From the NCBI GenBank assembly GCA_020747065.1, contig JAGMVK010000001.1:310001-374000 (forward strand): a stretch of 64,000 bases of DNA, written 5' to 3'. The DNA comes from Cadophora sp. MPI-SDFR-AT-0126. Lineage: Eukaryota; Ascomycota; Leotiomycetes; Helotiales; Ploettnerulaceae. A program made the position numbers and the translations under genes. Positions 11,133 through 22,903 of the stretch are shown here, piece after piece (positions within the stretch are counted from its first letter, which is position 1; every line of letters begins with the position of its first letter). Below the pieces are notes generated by a model that was given only the letters and a program-made list of their open reading frames with translations, had not been told where the DNA came from and made no database searches.

Positions 11133-12937
11133 CTAAAAGTCTCTAGGCGTCTGTGGTTTTCCGTCTCCTTTGCTGGGACTGGGGAACAGCTTGAAGCCTG
11201 CGAAATCATTCGTATTGTTTGTGTTATTCCCGCCCCCATAGTTTGTTGCTGCTTCAGGTAGAGGGCTGAGAGGCGCTACACCTCGGTAGCTATCATCGGC
11301 CTTCTCGCCTCTGGGCCCAGCAATGGTGTTGCCGTTACTGAAGCCCCAGAAATCGTTGCCTCCGGAGCGCTGGCTCATGCTGCGAGCAATTGAGAGCGGC
11401 ATTGGCGAATCGACTGGTGTTAGAAGTGGTGAGCTGGGCGGCGACTCTGCTTTTCCAATGCGGCGTTTGCGCATGATGCGTCGAATGAGGAAGACAATGC
11501 CTATGAACAAAGCAATTGACCCCACTGTTTCTTGTTAGCTTATTTTCATCAATGAGCCCATGTGCAACTAACCACCAATGGCAACAGCGCTGATAATGAC
11601 TGTACTTTTGCTCGCTTGCACCTTGTTTTGGGAATCTTGCGTAACGCCATTAGGGTTTATGGGATTCCCGTCGACATCTGTTCCACCGGAAAGAGTTCCA
11701 GCATTGGTGCCACCGCTGCTAGTTCCAAGGTTGGCGACTCCAGCTGTTGGGAGGCTATCAGCTTCTTGGGTGAATGACGATGCAACGGCAGAAAGACGCT
11801 GGAATGACGAAGAGACGGAGGTTGGTTTTGCGGTAGAAGCTGTTACAGTAAGGAATGTTGATGGTGTAGTCTTTGTGTTAAGAATGCTCGATGAAGCAGC
11901 ATTCAGGGCGCTAGATGAAAGAACATTTGCAATTGCGCTTGAAGATGCTTCGGGAGTCGCGCCACTCGGGGATGCACCTGTGCTAGAGGCAACAACGGCC
12001 GCGGGGGCTCCTGGAAGCGAGGAAGCTGAAGTACCAGCCGGATTGGTTGGAGATGGTGCGTCGGAAGAGGCACCAACAGGACTCGAGGAAGCTCCTTCGA
12101 CGCTGGAAGTTGCACTTTCAGCCTGGGGAACCGGAGGTGATGCTGCTGGAGTCGCTGAGGTGGTAGAGATAGGTGCTTCTGGCGCCGCAGACTGCGGATC
12201 GGAGACGGCCGCAGATGTTTCGACTGGTGGAGCGGAGGAGCTTTCTACTGAAGAAGGGGCATCTGATGCAATAGGAGCTGGAGTTGAGACCGGAGCGTCT
12301 ACTGTGGCGGATGAAGGCGCGGCAACAGGCTGTTGCGAGGTTGTAATGGGTTCGGCTGAGCTAGTGGCCTCATCGACGGCAGCAGGAGGCGGTGTTACGG
12401 CCTCTGGAACTGAGATAGATGGAGTCGCGGCTTCAGAGACGATTGTTGGCTAATAGAGTCAGTGGAGTTACACACAAATCTCGCCACTTTACTTACGGCG
12501 ACAGTTTCTGCTGGTGGAAGAGCAGCTTCAGATGATGACGGCAAAGCTTCGATTAAAGTCTCCGGTGTTGGGGTCGGGGTTTCGGCCGCAGGAAGAGGAG
12601 TCTCGGCCACTGTAGGTATGATTTCTGCAGACGAAGGAATGATGGCATCCGTAGGGGGAGTGACGGTGTCCGGAACTGGAGCTTTTGTTGCTGCCGGTGG
12701 GGGAAGGGCAGTCGTTGTAGGTTCTTCGATGGGCAGACTGGCAGTACTCTCTTCTGAAGAACCCTCTGCTTCGACCTCGTCCGTTACCGCATCGGCACTA
12801 TCATTTTGCCTCCGCACCTTGGTCCAAACCAGCTTACTTGAATCATATGCCGCCTCGCGGCGCTGGAAAAAACTAATTCTCATGTTGAAAAAGATGTTAC
12901 AAAGAACGTATAATAGAAAAGGGGAGAACCAGCTCAA
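11133..12937 (-). CDS. Ser/Thr/Pro/Ala-rich single-pass plasma membrane protein
   Basis: Three exons, complement(11133..11524, 11573..12449, 12497..12937), give about 569 residues with frame kept through both introns. A hydrophobic N-terminus (FSPFLLYVLCNIFFNM) may be a signal peptide. About 380 residues of low-complexity Ser, Thr, Pro and Ala follow and would be heavily O-mannosylated. A transmembrane helix lies near residues 425-450 (TVIISAVAIGVGSIALFIGI, then VFLIRR). The cytoplasmic tail is basic then Ser/Pro-rich. The layout matches fungal wall-stress sensors of the Mid2/Wsc type or mucin-like anchors, but no conserved cysteine domain is visible, so the role is inferred. The intron between exons 2 and 3 falls inside the transmembrane helix. 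The exact start is uncertain. Confidence 0.7.
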
Positions 12938-14615
12938 AGAAAGGAAGAACTGGAAGGTCCAGCCCGAAGAATGAAGATTCGAAAGATCGTGTTGATTAGA
13001 TTACCAGCGTTGGGTTGAAGGAACAAGAGGAGAGAGAGGGAAAAGGGACGAGGGGATCATGGTCTAAAGTCTGTTAAGCTTCTCTGCGGCTGAAACTCTA
13101 CATGGTTTGGCATAGCCTTAGTTTTCGTGATCTACTGCATGTTCATGGGGGAAACTCACGAGACATCGTCAATTTTGAGAACTCGGTTATGCCCTGCCTC
13201 ATCCCAAAGAAGAAGCCCAGACAGGATGTTCGGAACGACCTCTATCCACAGCCACGTCTGAGTGGCTGGGTTTGGCTCGTGTCTCCAGATTGGAGCCTGC
13301 CAGCTGAAGTAACAAGGACTTGAAACGTTTGGGAATGAGACGCACGGAGATCCTGGAGGCTTTTTGTGGTTCGTAGGGCAGCTCGCTTAAATCTTCGAGA
13401 CGTCAGGGGCTGGGTTTTCGTCTGTGCCATTTATGCCCTGGTGGAGGTGGACCCATTTTTTCAGCTCTGGCATTTCATCCGAAAACCTCGAAAGCACTGA
13501 TTGAACCATATTCTGTGTGTCGTCCTGGGAACTGCCTGCATGTCAGAATAGTATCGTCCAGTCAGACCTATTGATGTTGTACGGATCAATGTGCTAGACA
13601 GCACGAGTGTTGGAACTCGAGACAATACATATTTCGTTTTTCGTACTGCAGCGAACAGATCAATTCTCTACCTGGTTGGTTCACGATGTAGACTTGGCTT
13701 CCAGGTTTTCTGTGTTGCCGTCAGTACCGAGAAAGAACATTCCGGCATTGACGGAGTCGGCGGTCTATCTTGAGCGGTATCGCCGACCCCATTCTTACTG
13801 GTTATCCTCAAGCAATGCTATCTTTCGGAAATAGACGTTCGATGCTGAGCACCCAGTCATAACTGTGACGCGTATAGAGCTGGAGGAACGATCTTCATTT
13901 AAGGTTACAAATGTTCGGTTGTGTTTGACAAGGTTGCATCTCTCGGGAACATCGAGGTCTGTATCTGAAACTCAGCCCACCATCTGATATCTCGATATTG
14001 TATTCTTCCATTAACATGGACGCATTGAAAAGGTGCCCAAGATCTATCTTCCTATTCGGTAATTCTTGTCGGGATGTTTCAATTCGGTTTTGGCGAAACA
14101 AAGCATGAGAGAAAAAGCAACTGTCGTCGGGGATGCTTGAAATCATTGGGACTTGGGGTCAGTTTTGGTATTTATAGAGCGAATTTTATGTCATTTGTGG
14201 ACCAAAATGTAGCAAGTTTATATTGAATTGAATTAAATTTCAGCACGAGTACAGTAAATGTCGCAACGCAGAAGATGGTCCATGCCAATGTGGAGTGCCC
14301 GGATCAACAAGATGCTCCAGGAGCCTGGTTCGTCAGAAGTTGTCTTGCTTCAATAGGGATGAACTGGCCGTCAAGTATGCAACACAGACATACACTGTGA
14401 AGTATTTGACCTTTTGATCGAACGATGTCGGATTTGGCTCGAAGATCGAGAGCTGGACACCTTTAGATGACTGAAGATACTGGCTGTTGGATGTTGGGCT
14501 TGGATGACCAAATCTGGGTTGATATATCAGGCATCCTGGCAAGAGTTGACAAGTGTCAATCAAAAAAGTTCAGAGCTTCGATTGATACTCCTCTAATAAA
14601 TCGAACATGCAAAAG
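12938..14615. other. 1.7 kb gap with no recognisable gene
   Basis: All open frames are short, unspliceable into anything I recognise and without motifs. It contains upstream sequence of the membrane-protein gene and the 3' side of the first HET gene. I see no transposon ends or repeats. A decayed gene or non-coding RNA cannot be excluded. Confidence 0.55.
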
Positions 14616-16906
14616 TCAAACCAGGACGACTTCGCGAGCATCACCATCTCCAAACCAGCTTCTTGAAGCCATCCACTTATTGAAGTTCGTTGAAGAGACA
14701 TTCGCTGCAACACCCATTCGCTCAAACTCGTCTATCATTCCGTTCCTTCGTCTCACAACCAAAGCTTCTTCCCAAGTCCAGGTGTTTTCTCCAGGCTTCA
14801 TGACCTCCATCAACAACATAGACTCGGCTTCTCTCCTCTCTTCACGGCTCGATTGTGTGTCACTGAGAATTACATCAGGCCAGAAAGGTGCCAGATCTGA
14901 GCCAGCAACTCGAACAGCCCATTGAGTTTCATATATCTCGTTCCAATTATCGGTCAAATTTTGTCGAAATGTGGCCTCAACCAATCTCGTCCTCAAGGTT
15001 ATCTTCCCAGAAGCTACGTGGCCGAAATCGTTCTGACCGGCTACCTCACATACCACGTCACGTACCTCAGCGCCTAAAGCTCCAGATTCGAAGTAGGTTG
15101 TTGAGGTCACATATTCGAGAGGCTGCGCCTGGTTCGGCTCTTGTGAGACAGGCCATTTGACAGCACCATCGACCGAGATCCAAGACCATGAGGGCTGACG
15201 CTCTTTCTTTGTTTTCAGATCACCAGTCTGATCACATCTCCACAGCAGATCGAATGGCAGTGAAGCCTTCCACAAACCACCAGCATACATATCTCCAGTT
15301 TTGTTCTTCATTAACGCCGCAATACCCGAGAGTGCTGCCAATTTATCGCTCATGTTCGTGAGTTTCCTCACAGAATAGCTTCTCACAATCTCTCGCCAGA
15401 TTTGCCTCATTCCCCTCTCACCGACATCCTGTTTCAAGCATATTCGAAAGGCTGAAGATATGTTGTTCTTAGCCGGGTACAAATGGCTCTGAACAATACC
15501 ACATTCGCATTTTCGACTTTTCTGGCATTCCCATACCAGTTCTGTAGGGGTGAAATGTACGATACGAGTCGCTAGCATCCGCTCCTGGAAGCACCAACCT
15601 CGTGACAGTACAGGGAAGGTGTTGTTGATGTTCGCTTCCCACCATTTGTTGGACTTCGTTCTGCATGATGTAATGATCTCATGGTTCATGTTTCTTCGAG
15701 CATACATCAAACCCTCAGGATCGGCGATATCTTGAGACAATGATATTGTTGACCGGGGCATGAACACGCCGTCGTCGACATTGGAAGACTGCGTTGATGA
15801 AAGAACGATCTTTGCGTTGGAGTAGATAAGTCCCATCTTTGCAGACTCTTGCTCCCACTCCTCCTGGTCTCCTTGGACGATGCAGAGAGCATCCACCCAA
15901 AGGTAATCTAAGCCGAGCTCCTTCGTTAAACAAAAAGCATCTTTCAAGGTTCGTGGTACGTCCTCCAGAGGAATGCCATGCTCAAATTCCAGCTTTGTTG
16001 TCTTGTCCGTCTTGAAGACGTGCTCTCCTTCTCTCGCTCTACCCCAACTGAGCCAAAATACATTCATCAGTAGAGCAGACTAATTTGTTGTAGACTAGAC
16101 ATACCAATAACTCAACGCAGCGTACTGAACAACATCGGGAGGGAACGGCACCAAGCGTGCGGACTCAACATCGAGTCCTAGCCAGATCAGTCGCTTCGGG
16201 TATGAAGATTGCCACTCATGCTGTCCATGAGCGCGACGCCCAACATGGGTTTTGGTTGCAACTATGGTTTCCATTTGAGCGAACGGATCTTGGGAGGTAC
16301 ACTCGGCATGGCCCTCACAGCTTGCCATCCATTCCTTGATGGTACCAGCAGCATTGTCGCACGACAGTTCCCGAGATACTTCTTTGGGCTTTGGAAGGTT
16401 GGCATGTGTTCCTGAATATTCTTTTTAAGCCTGAAATGGTAACGAGTTCCGATACCATGATACTTACCAGCTTTGTACACCTCGATTACCAAAGCTCCCT
16501 GCCACTGTCCTGTGAATCGCAGACCTCCACATTCTACTTTGATTCTTGAAGTTTCGTACAGGTCATCAATCTTCCTTGGAGTCGTAGGATCCAACGATAA
16601 AATACCTTGCACGAAGGCACATATCTTGCAAGTCAATGCAGAGCCGTGAAGGCTACGAAGACTGACTTCTCGAGCCTCATTTGGTTCGGCGAGAGGCTCT
16701 AGACTTGCATTTTGTCTATGACACGTCGAACATGGACCACCTCTCATCGTCATCAAGTTTGAAGATCGTAGCTCTTTTGCTAGCCTGATTGTTCTCGTCT
16801 TAGTAGCCCCCTCTCCGAAGTAAGTACGATTGGTGAAAGAGTGGAGGTGAGGCTGTCCAAGCGAACGCAACTTGTGAATCCAAAAGAGTTGCTTGCTTAA
16901 CTTCAT
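14616..16906 (-). CDS. HET-domain protein (heterokaryon incompatibility family), copy 1
   Basis: Three exons, complement(14616..16047, 16105..16411, 16468..16906), give 725 residues. HET domains trigger cell death when genetically different hyphae fuse. The N-terminal part carries cysteine pairs (CSTC, CKIC) typical of the leader before HET, then IKEWMASCEGHAEC. The domain begins at YAALSYCWG (about 245-251, rebuilt across the second intron). It continues with LDYLWVDALCIVQGD (about 296-309) and SRGWCFQERMLATRIVHF (about 397-414), the three classical HET blocks. The long C-terminal part has no known domain. The gene is divergent from the second HET gene, 265 bases apart. Confidence 0.93.
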
Positions 16907-17171
16907 GGCTCAAATGCTGCAGATATCACAGTGTTGTGCAAATATAAAATGCAAGATGGCTTTATAGAATGATATTTGCTCTCGTGGCTGTGCCTGTTCC
17001 CTCCTGCATGCAGAGCCAGTCACGTTCAGGACCGAGCGCCACCTGCGGTCCAGCTGAACGACACCCCATCGAATAGCCTCGAGCTCTACTCATCAACAAT
17101 CATTTGGAGATATTGAGACTTACAGCGAGCATCACATCGAGAAACATCTTCGAGTTTCCGTTTTTGACATC
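16907..17171. promoter_or_regulatory. shared 265-base region between two divergent HET genes
   Basis: It must hold both promoters and 5' leaders, or a common bidirectional promoter. No clear TATA box or known operator was identified. Confidence 0.6.
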
Positions 17172-19847
17172 ATGACCCAGTCTGATGCTGACCTCAAAGC
17201 CCTGACGAGCGAGTGGGATCTCAGCTATGCTATCGAGGCACCTCCTCTCCCAAGAAATAATCGTGAGGAAGACAGCGACAAACATGAAATCGCTCATGAG
17301 GATCCTCCTTCCATGTACCGTGGTCGAAGTGGAAAGAATATAATTTCTTTTCCATCGAGCTCGAGAGGAAGTCCGTCCACCCTAGAACGCCGGGCACGGC
17401 GAGGATCCTGGGGTATCGACCCAACGCCAAACACCAACCTGCTATCAATGCTATCAAAATGCACATTGGATGATTTTAAGAAAGGTCAGCCTATTGGACT
17501 GGAAAGTCGAAACACAAGACCTAGTCGTGATCCTGTACCAGTTACTGATCGCTGGGAAAGGAGGGGCTCATTTGGGATCGATCCTGTTGAGATGCCGGGG
17601 AGCAGAAGACACTGCTGCTATGGACTTGGCGGCCAACATACACGATCATGCGTATATGCAATACCAGTCAAGCCGACAGATCCATTCACGCAAGCTGGCA
17701 TCAGAAGTGCGATGAAGGCCGAGTCCGGAACGGATTGCGTCCGTTTATCGGGTCTTCCAGCATATCTGTACAAGAGACTACCAGGTCCACGGAGCATCAG
17801 ACTAGTCAGGGTGATTGGATTTGGCCAGGACGGACTGAACAAACTCATCGTGAAATGCACTATTGAGACACATGAGCTCGATTCGATCCCTGCTTTCCAG
17901 GCACTTTCTTATACGTGGGCATCTCCCATGTACGAAGAATCGAACAGAACAAATTCTGCCGAAAGCGGGAAGGAGGACGCACTGCACGGCCAAGAAATAG
18001 AACTCGATGGCTCATCCTGTGCCATCTCTGGAAATCTCTTCTCTGGACTCTCTTGGTTGGCGGAAACCAAAATGCAGGATTACATTTGGGCTGACGCTAT
18101 CTGCATCGATCAGGGAAACATGGCAGAGAAAGCTACTCAAATATCCTTGATGGGAGACATTTACTCAGGAGCTAAGAATGTGATTGTTTGGCTCGGGAGC
18201 GAGTCTTCAGATCTCTTCGACTTTTCTGCTGCCAGGAAGACACTTTCCAAAGCTTTGTCGAATCTGGATAGGGAGGACGAAGCTGCAATGCAGAATCCCC
18301 TGGATCCGAATTTCCTTGAAAGACTTGGGGTCGAGTCGGCGGAGGACTGGATCAAGATGTGGCAAAAGTACTTTCGATTCTTCCAACGCCGAAGATGGTT
18401 TAGGCGGGCCTGGATTGTGCAAGAAGTGGCTCTGGCAAGAGATATAACTTTTCAGTGTGGAGAAAAGACGGTACTATGGAAGGATGTCTATGCACTCGGT
18501 TTGCTTCTTCGAGACAGTGGGTGGCGCCACAGTCTTGCGGAAGGAATGAACTCGAATCCCAGAGGAGGTATTGGCGACGAAGCGGATCGACTTCTCGAAT
18601 ATCGAGATCAAGTTCTCAATGGTGGGCCCAGCGACCCCAAATTCACCAATATGTTCGCAGCCGCAAATGGAGCGTCGTCTGAACTCGAACTATGGTTTTC
18701 GTACCTGCAGTACATGATACAGGAGATTCGACGGTATCAAGCTTCAAACATGAAGGACAAGGTTTATGCTGTTCTAGGCTTGGTGAAAGGATTTCTGCCG
18801 AAGGATTCTGCGGGACACATTACCCCAGATTATTCGCTGCCACTGGAAGATATTTACACCTCTGTGACCATGTCGATACTCCTAGAACTTCCCATATTGT
18901 CTTGTTTGTCGTATGTCGGAAATAAGCCTATTGGTCTGACCAGCTTATCGCTTCCGTCCTGGGTACCTGACTACAGAGCCGCCCTAGGCAGAGTACCGCT
19001 CATCCATCTCGGAAATCACACTTGCTTCAATGCCTCCGGGGTCGATCCACCTATATCAGCCTTTCGAAGATTTCAGGGCCATATACTGGAGCTACAAGGT
19101 AGGCTCGTGGACACCGTGATAGACTACAGCATACCGCTCAGCGACATGCGTTCGACCTGCTATGTCATACGCTGCATAGATATGTGCCTCAAGCTTTCCA
19201 ATATATATCGAACAGGCGAAGATCGAGTAGAAGCGCTCTGGCGAACACTTATAGCGGACACAACAGAACGACCACCAATACAGCATCCTGCACCAGCGGT
19301 TTACAGCGACCATTTCCACGATTGGATGCTGACTTTGATGGTACGATGGTTCGTCGACTGGGTACAGCAGCCAAACAGTCGTAATTCTCAGATGGACACC
19401 ATCGACCAGCTTTCAGATAGTACTTCGTCCTCGGCCTTGCCTACTAGGATGGAGCTCGAAGATAGCTTCAGGTTGGCACTCGTGGCGACGGATTCAACTC
19501 GTTCAGACGCACCATTACTCTACAAGCCGCTCGAAACAGTCAAGGAAAGAGATAAAATCATGCAGCAATTTGTTTCACCCCATGTGAGGTCAAGTAAAGG
19601 TTTCTATCTCTTCGATCGCGCTACAAAAGATGTGAGGAGTAATAGGAGACTTTTCAGGACGAGGGAAGGATACATTGGTCTCGCACCTGTCGATGTGGAG
19701 TATGGCGATGCATTATATATCTTGGATGGTGCGAGAGTCCCGTTCTTGCTGAGGCAAAATCGTCTGGTTGGTGAAACGTATGTACATGGGATAATGCATG
19801 GAGAGCTGCCCATTGGTGATGACATGACGACTGTTCAGATTGTTTGA
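17172..19847 (+). CDS. HET-domain protein, copy 2
   Basis: A single-exon gene of 891 residues. The HET blocks are FQALSYTWA (242-250), DYIWADAICIDQGN (303-316), YSGAKNVIVWLG (331-342) and WFRRAWIVQEVALARDITFQ (about 405-424). The extra N-terminal 200 residues are low-complexity and contain the same motif twice: RRGSWGIDP at 76-84 and RRGSFGIDP at 130-138. The C-terminal half has the ankyrin-less architecture common in this family. The copy belongs to a different HET subtype from its divergent neighbour (ALSYTWA and ICIDQ against ALSYCWG and LCIVQ), so the two are not a recent duplication. Confidence 0.95.
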   Translation: MTQSDADLKALTSEWDLSYAIEAPPLPRNNREEDSDKHEIAHEDPPSMYRGRSGKNIISFPSSSRGSPSTLERRARRGSWGIDPTPNTNLLSMLSKCTLDDFKKGQPIGLESRNTRPSRDPVPVTDRWERRGSFGIDPVEMPGSRRHCCYGLGGQHTRSCVYAIPVKPTDPFTQAGIRSAMKAESGTDCVRLSGLPAYLYKRLPGPRSIRLVRVIGFGQDGLNKLIVKCTIETHELDSIPAFQALSYTWASPMYEESNRTNSAESGKEDALHGQEIELDGSSCAISGNLFSGLSWLAETKMQDYIWADAICIDQGNMAEKATQISLMGDIYSGAKNVIVWLGSESSDLFDFSAARKTLSKALSNLDREDEAAMQNPLDPNFLERLGVESAEDWIKMWQKYFRFFQRRRWFRRAWIVQEVALARDITFQCGEKTVLWKDVYALGLLLRDSGWRHSLAEGMNSNPRGGIGDEADRLLEYRDQVLNGGPSDPKFTNMFAAANGASSELELWFSYLQYMIQEIRRYQASNMKDKVYAVLGLVKGFLPKDSAGHITPDYSLPLEDIYTSVTMSILLELPILSCLSYVGNKPIGLTSLSLPSWVPDYRAALGRVPLIHLGNHTCFNASGVDPPISAFRRFQGHILELQGRLVDTVIDYSIPLSDMRSTCYVIRCIDMCLKLSNIYRTGEDRVEALWRTLIADTTERPPIQHPAPAVYSDHFHDWMLTLMVRWFVDWVQQPNSRNSQMDTIDQLSDSTSSSALPTRMELEDSFRLALVATDSTRSDAPLLYKPLETVKERDKIMQQFVSPHVRSSKGFYLFDRATKDVRSNRRLFRTREGYIGLAPVDVEYGDALYILDGARVPFLLRQNRLVGETYVHGIMHGELPIGDDMTTVQIV

Positions 19848-20027
19848 CGAATGGCGGACTTTTCCACTGGGAATGTGCTTGAAGACAAAAAGATTTCCTG
19901 TCAGTCTGAGACTGCGGAATTGGTATCCTTAAAGCATGCATGCATCCAGTTGGTACAGATCAAAAATAAACCCCCAGCAGTGGATGGGAATGCCGAGAAT
20001 TGGCATCATTTTACACTAAATTACCAC

Positions 20028-22612
20028 TCATTTCTTCTTTTTCGCAGCTCTCTTCTCTCCTCGAACATCCTTCTTCAACCTAGCATCGACAATCTTGTAC
20101 TTGCCCTTGACACCTCTCGGTCTACCAGCAATGGCTTTATTATTACCCCGAGCAACGACAACCTTAACTTGTTGCTTCGGCTTCTTCTTCGCAGCTTTGC
20201 TCATCAATTTCGCGATACTAGTCGCCTTCTCCTTCTCCGTCATACCCTCCTCATCTTGAAGTAGAGCAGACTTCTTGCGGAGCTTCTCAAGTCGCTGTGC
20301 AGCCTTGAATTTCTTCCTGTCCTTGGCCTCGCGTACCTTCTTAATCGGTCTCGCATTAAGAGCTCGGAGCTTCTCTTTGATGGCAGCTGCCCCAGCGGCA
20401 GTAATGGGGCGATGTGGCTTGTCGTGTCGATGCTCGTCATCCAAGAACCATTCTGGAAGTCCATCGCGGTCCTTGAAAGCGTATTTGTTGAAACCTTCAT
20501 CTATCAGCTCCCGAGTCGTTACCTCTCCAGAAGCGATTTTCTGTGCTAGCGACATAGCTTCTGCAGTAATGATGTCGATGTCTATTCGGGTTAGTTCGGA
20601 ACTTTTCACAAGTAAGTAATGACTTACCCAGTTTGCCATCCTTCCGCGGTTCTTGTTCCTCCCACTCTTTCTCGGCAGCTGTCTTCTTCACAACTTCGAA
20701 GCCATCCTCGTCACTATGCTCCTCCTCATCGGCCATGAGAATTTCCTCTTCAGACTCTTCCTCTTCCGCCATCGGTCGGATCGATTCTAGCTGTTCGAGA
20801 GCGGCCGATACCTCCTCTTCATCTTCTGCTTCGGAAGCAAGTTCTTCCTCTGGAAGTCCTCCAATATCTTTGAAGAGATCCTGATCAAAGAACTGTGCCG
20901 CTCGCCTCGAAAGACCTCCAGTTTTTGTATCTTTGCCTTTCAGATCTGTTAAAAGTGGCCGTTTTGGTGTAGTCTCATCATCAGACGAGTCGTCACTACT
21001 ATCCTCTTCAAGCTTATCGTCGTCGCTGGCATCCTCTCCCGCTGAAAAGCCTTCCCAATCCCCATCTTCGTGTTCTTTTCTTGCCTTCTTGGCTCGAAAC
21101 TTAGCATCAGCATCGGATTTTCGTTCCTGGTACTGGTTGTAGAGCGAGTCCAGTTCTCGGTCAAGCTTATCCTCCTCGTCATCGCTCTCACTATCCGTCT
21201 CCCACGATCCAGGGCCGCTATCCAAGTTGTTTCGTCGATCTGCCTCTGTTAGGACAGCCATCTTTCCCTTCGCAATCTTATCCACGGATCCCGCCTTATC
21301 GATAGCCTTCAGACCGAACATCGAGCCTTCGCCATTGGGTCCTGCCTGCTCAAGACCGATCTCTGTAGGCACCGTCATATGAAGTTGCATCCGGACGATC
21401 TCTCTCTGCTTCTTCTCATTTTCTCTTCGTCGCTCTCGTTTCCGCCTCCCGCTCTCCTTTTCGCTTAGAGCCTGGAGCTCTTCTTGTATCTTCAATTCCT
21501 CATCCATAGGTTCAACTTCTGCTATCTCCTCATCTGCCGGAGCTTTTGTCTTCTTGGTCGCTAAGCCAAACTTCTCTCTGACCTTCAATCGCCATTTCAA
21601 GAGCATTCGGAATTCTTTTCGCCCCAAGACCCTAATATCAGCACAGCAAATTCGGATGTCTTCTGTCGTTTCGGGTAATTTGTCGATTGCTGCAAGCGCA
21701 ACATCGCCATTTGGGGGCTGTTCAAAGCTCAATCGATTCATGCCACCAAGAATTGCAATCGGGTCTGTCGTTTGAATGAACTCGCTGGCTGTGACCTCCT
21801 TGAACTGTGTATAGTTCCCTTCTTCGTAGCCATCTCTCTTGCGCTTCTTGATCTCAGGGTTAAAGACTTTAGCTTCGTTGTTTGGTGTGGGATCAGAAAG
21901 CTCCGCAAAAACCGATCGTGGGTCAAGGAACTTAGGATCGATTCGTTTTGGAGCTTTGAAGCCTTGACAGACAACAAAAATTTCGGCAGAAACATTTCTG
22001 GATGATGGAGGTTTCGTTGCTTCAACCTTTGCGAATAATTGATTGAAGACCCAGAGTAAACTGTTGTAATCTTTCGAACGGAAAACCTTCGTAACGAATG
22101 TGCCTCCTTCAACCAAAAATTCTGTAGCCAGTTTCATAGCCTGCAGGACCAATTCTGCCTGGTTGAACGAATCTTGTACCCAAGCTGTACCAACATTGGG
22201 GGCTCCATCGTGCAAAACTGTATCCGCCTTCCATGTCTTGAGATGCGATCGAATTGTGGCTCGACATTTGTCTGTCGTGATGTCGCTCTGGAAGGTGATA
22301 ACTCGCGGGATAGCTTTAATTGGGGAGAGATCCACGCCGACGATGAGACTGCTCACTGGCATACATTCTGCAGCTACCTGACACCATGACTATAATCGCA
22401 TTAGCTTTGTATCAAGTATCGAGGCTGAATAGACTATAACTCACACCAGGCGCTGCGCAAAGATCCAATAGCACTTTGCTCTTCTCCAGAAATCCATACT
22501 TCTTGTTCAGCTGAATCAATTTGAAAGCAGCTCTGGCGCGGTATCCTTTCTCCTTGGCCAACTTGTACCACTTATCGAGACGACCCTTTCCGTGCTTCTT
22601 TTGAATACCCAT
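20028..22612 (-). CDS. spb1: Spb1 AdoMet-dependent rRNA 2'-O-methyltransferase
   Basis: A nucleolar methyltransferase that modifies the 25S rRNA A-loop during 60S subunit assembly. Three exons, complement(20028..20581, 20628..22389, 22445..22612), give 827 residues, the normal size. The FtsJ fold occupies about residues 1-210. The SAM motif DLCAAPG ends exon 1 and continues as [11 protein letters not shown] in exon 2. The rest of the K-D-K-E centre is visible in [23 protein letters not shown] and [11 protein letters not shown]. The middle contains acidic stretches and a basic helix, and the Spb1 C-terminal domain ends in a Lys-rich tail ([10 protein letters not shown]). The gene is divergent from the Cdt2-like gene, 291 bases apart. 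Confidence 0.97.
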
Positions 22613-22903
22613 ATCTGCAAATCGGGTCGGACGTCGGCCAATATGGAGGATAATGAGGTTCCAGATATTTTTTCTTCAATACCTCGTCCCGCCATAATTT
22701 TTTGCGGCTTCCCACCCCTGCTAGTGCAGTGCGATAAGATAACTACAAGCTATTCTATGCTGGGACTAGGCTCTGTCACGTCTAAACGCGAAAGGCGTGT
22801 AGAGTGGTTATCGACTTTGACTGCAACTTCGAGATCCGATAGGATTCTTTCAGTTGCTTGAAAGGCGAGGGATACTTGGGCCAGAGCTCCACCAGTATTC
22901 AAG

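Noticed and set aside
11578..12453. A 291-codon open frame on the plus strand
   Set aside because: It is antisense to exon 2 of the Ser/Thr-rich membrane protein. Its Ala/Gly/Glu-rich content mirrors the Ser/Thr/Pro codons on the other strand, and no splice sites or motifs fit.
22384..22612. APGSWCQ in place of the usual APGGW motif of FtsJ enzymes
   Set aside because: The Spb1 branch of the family has this version, so the motif is normal and not a mutation.
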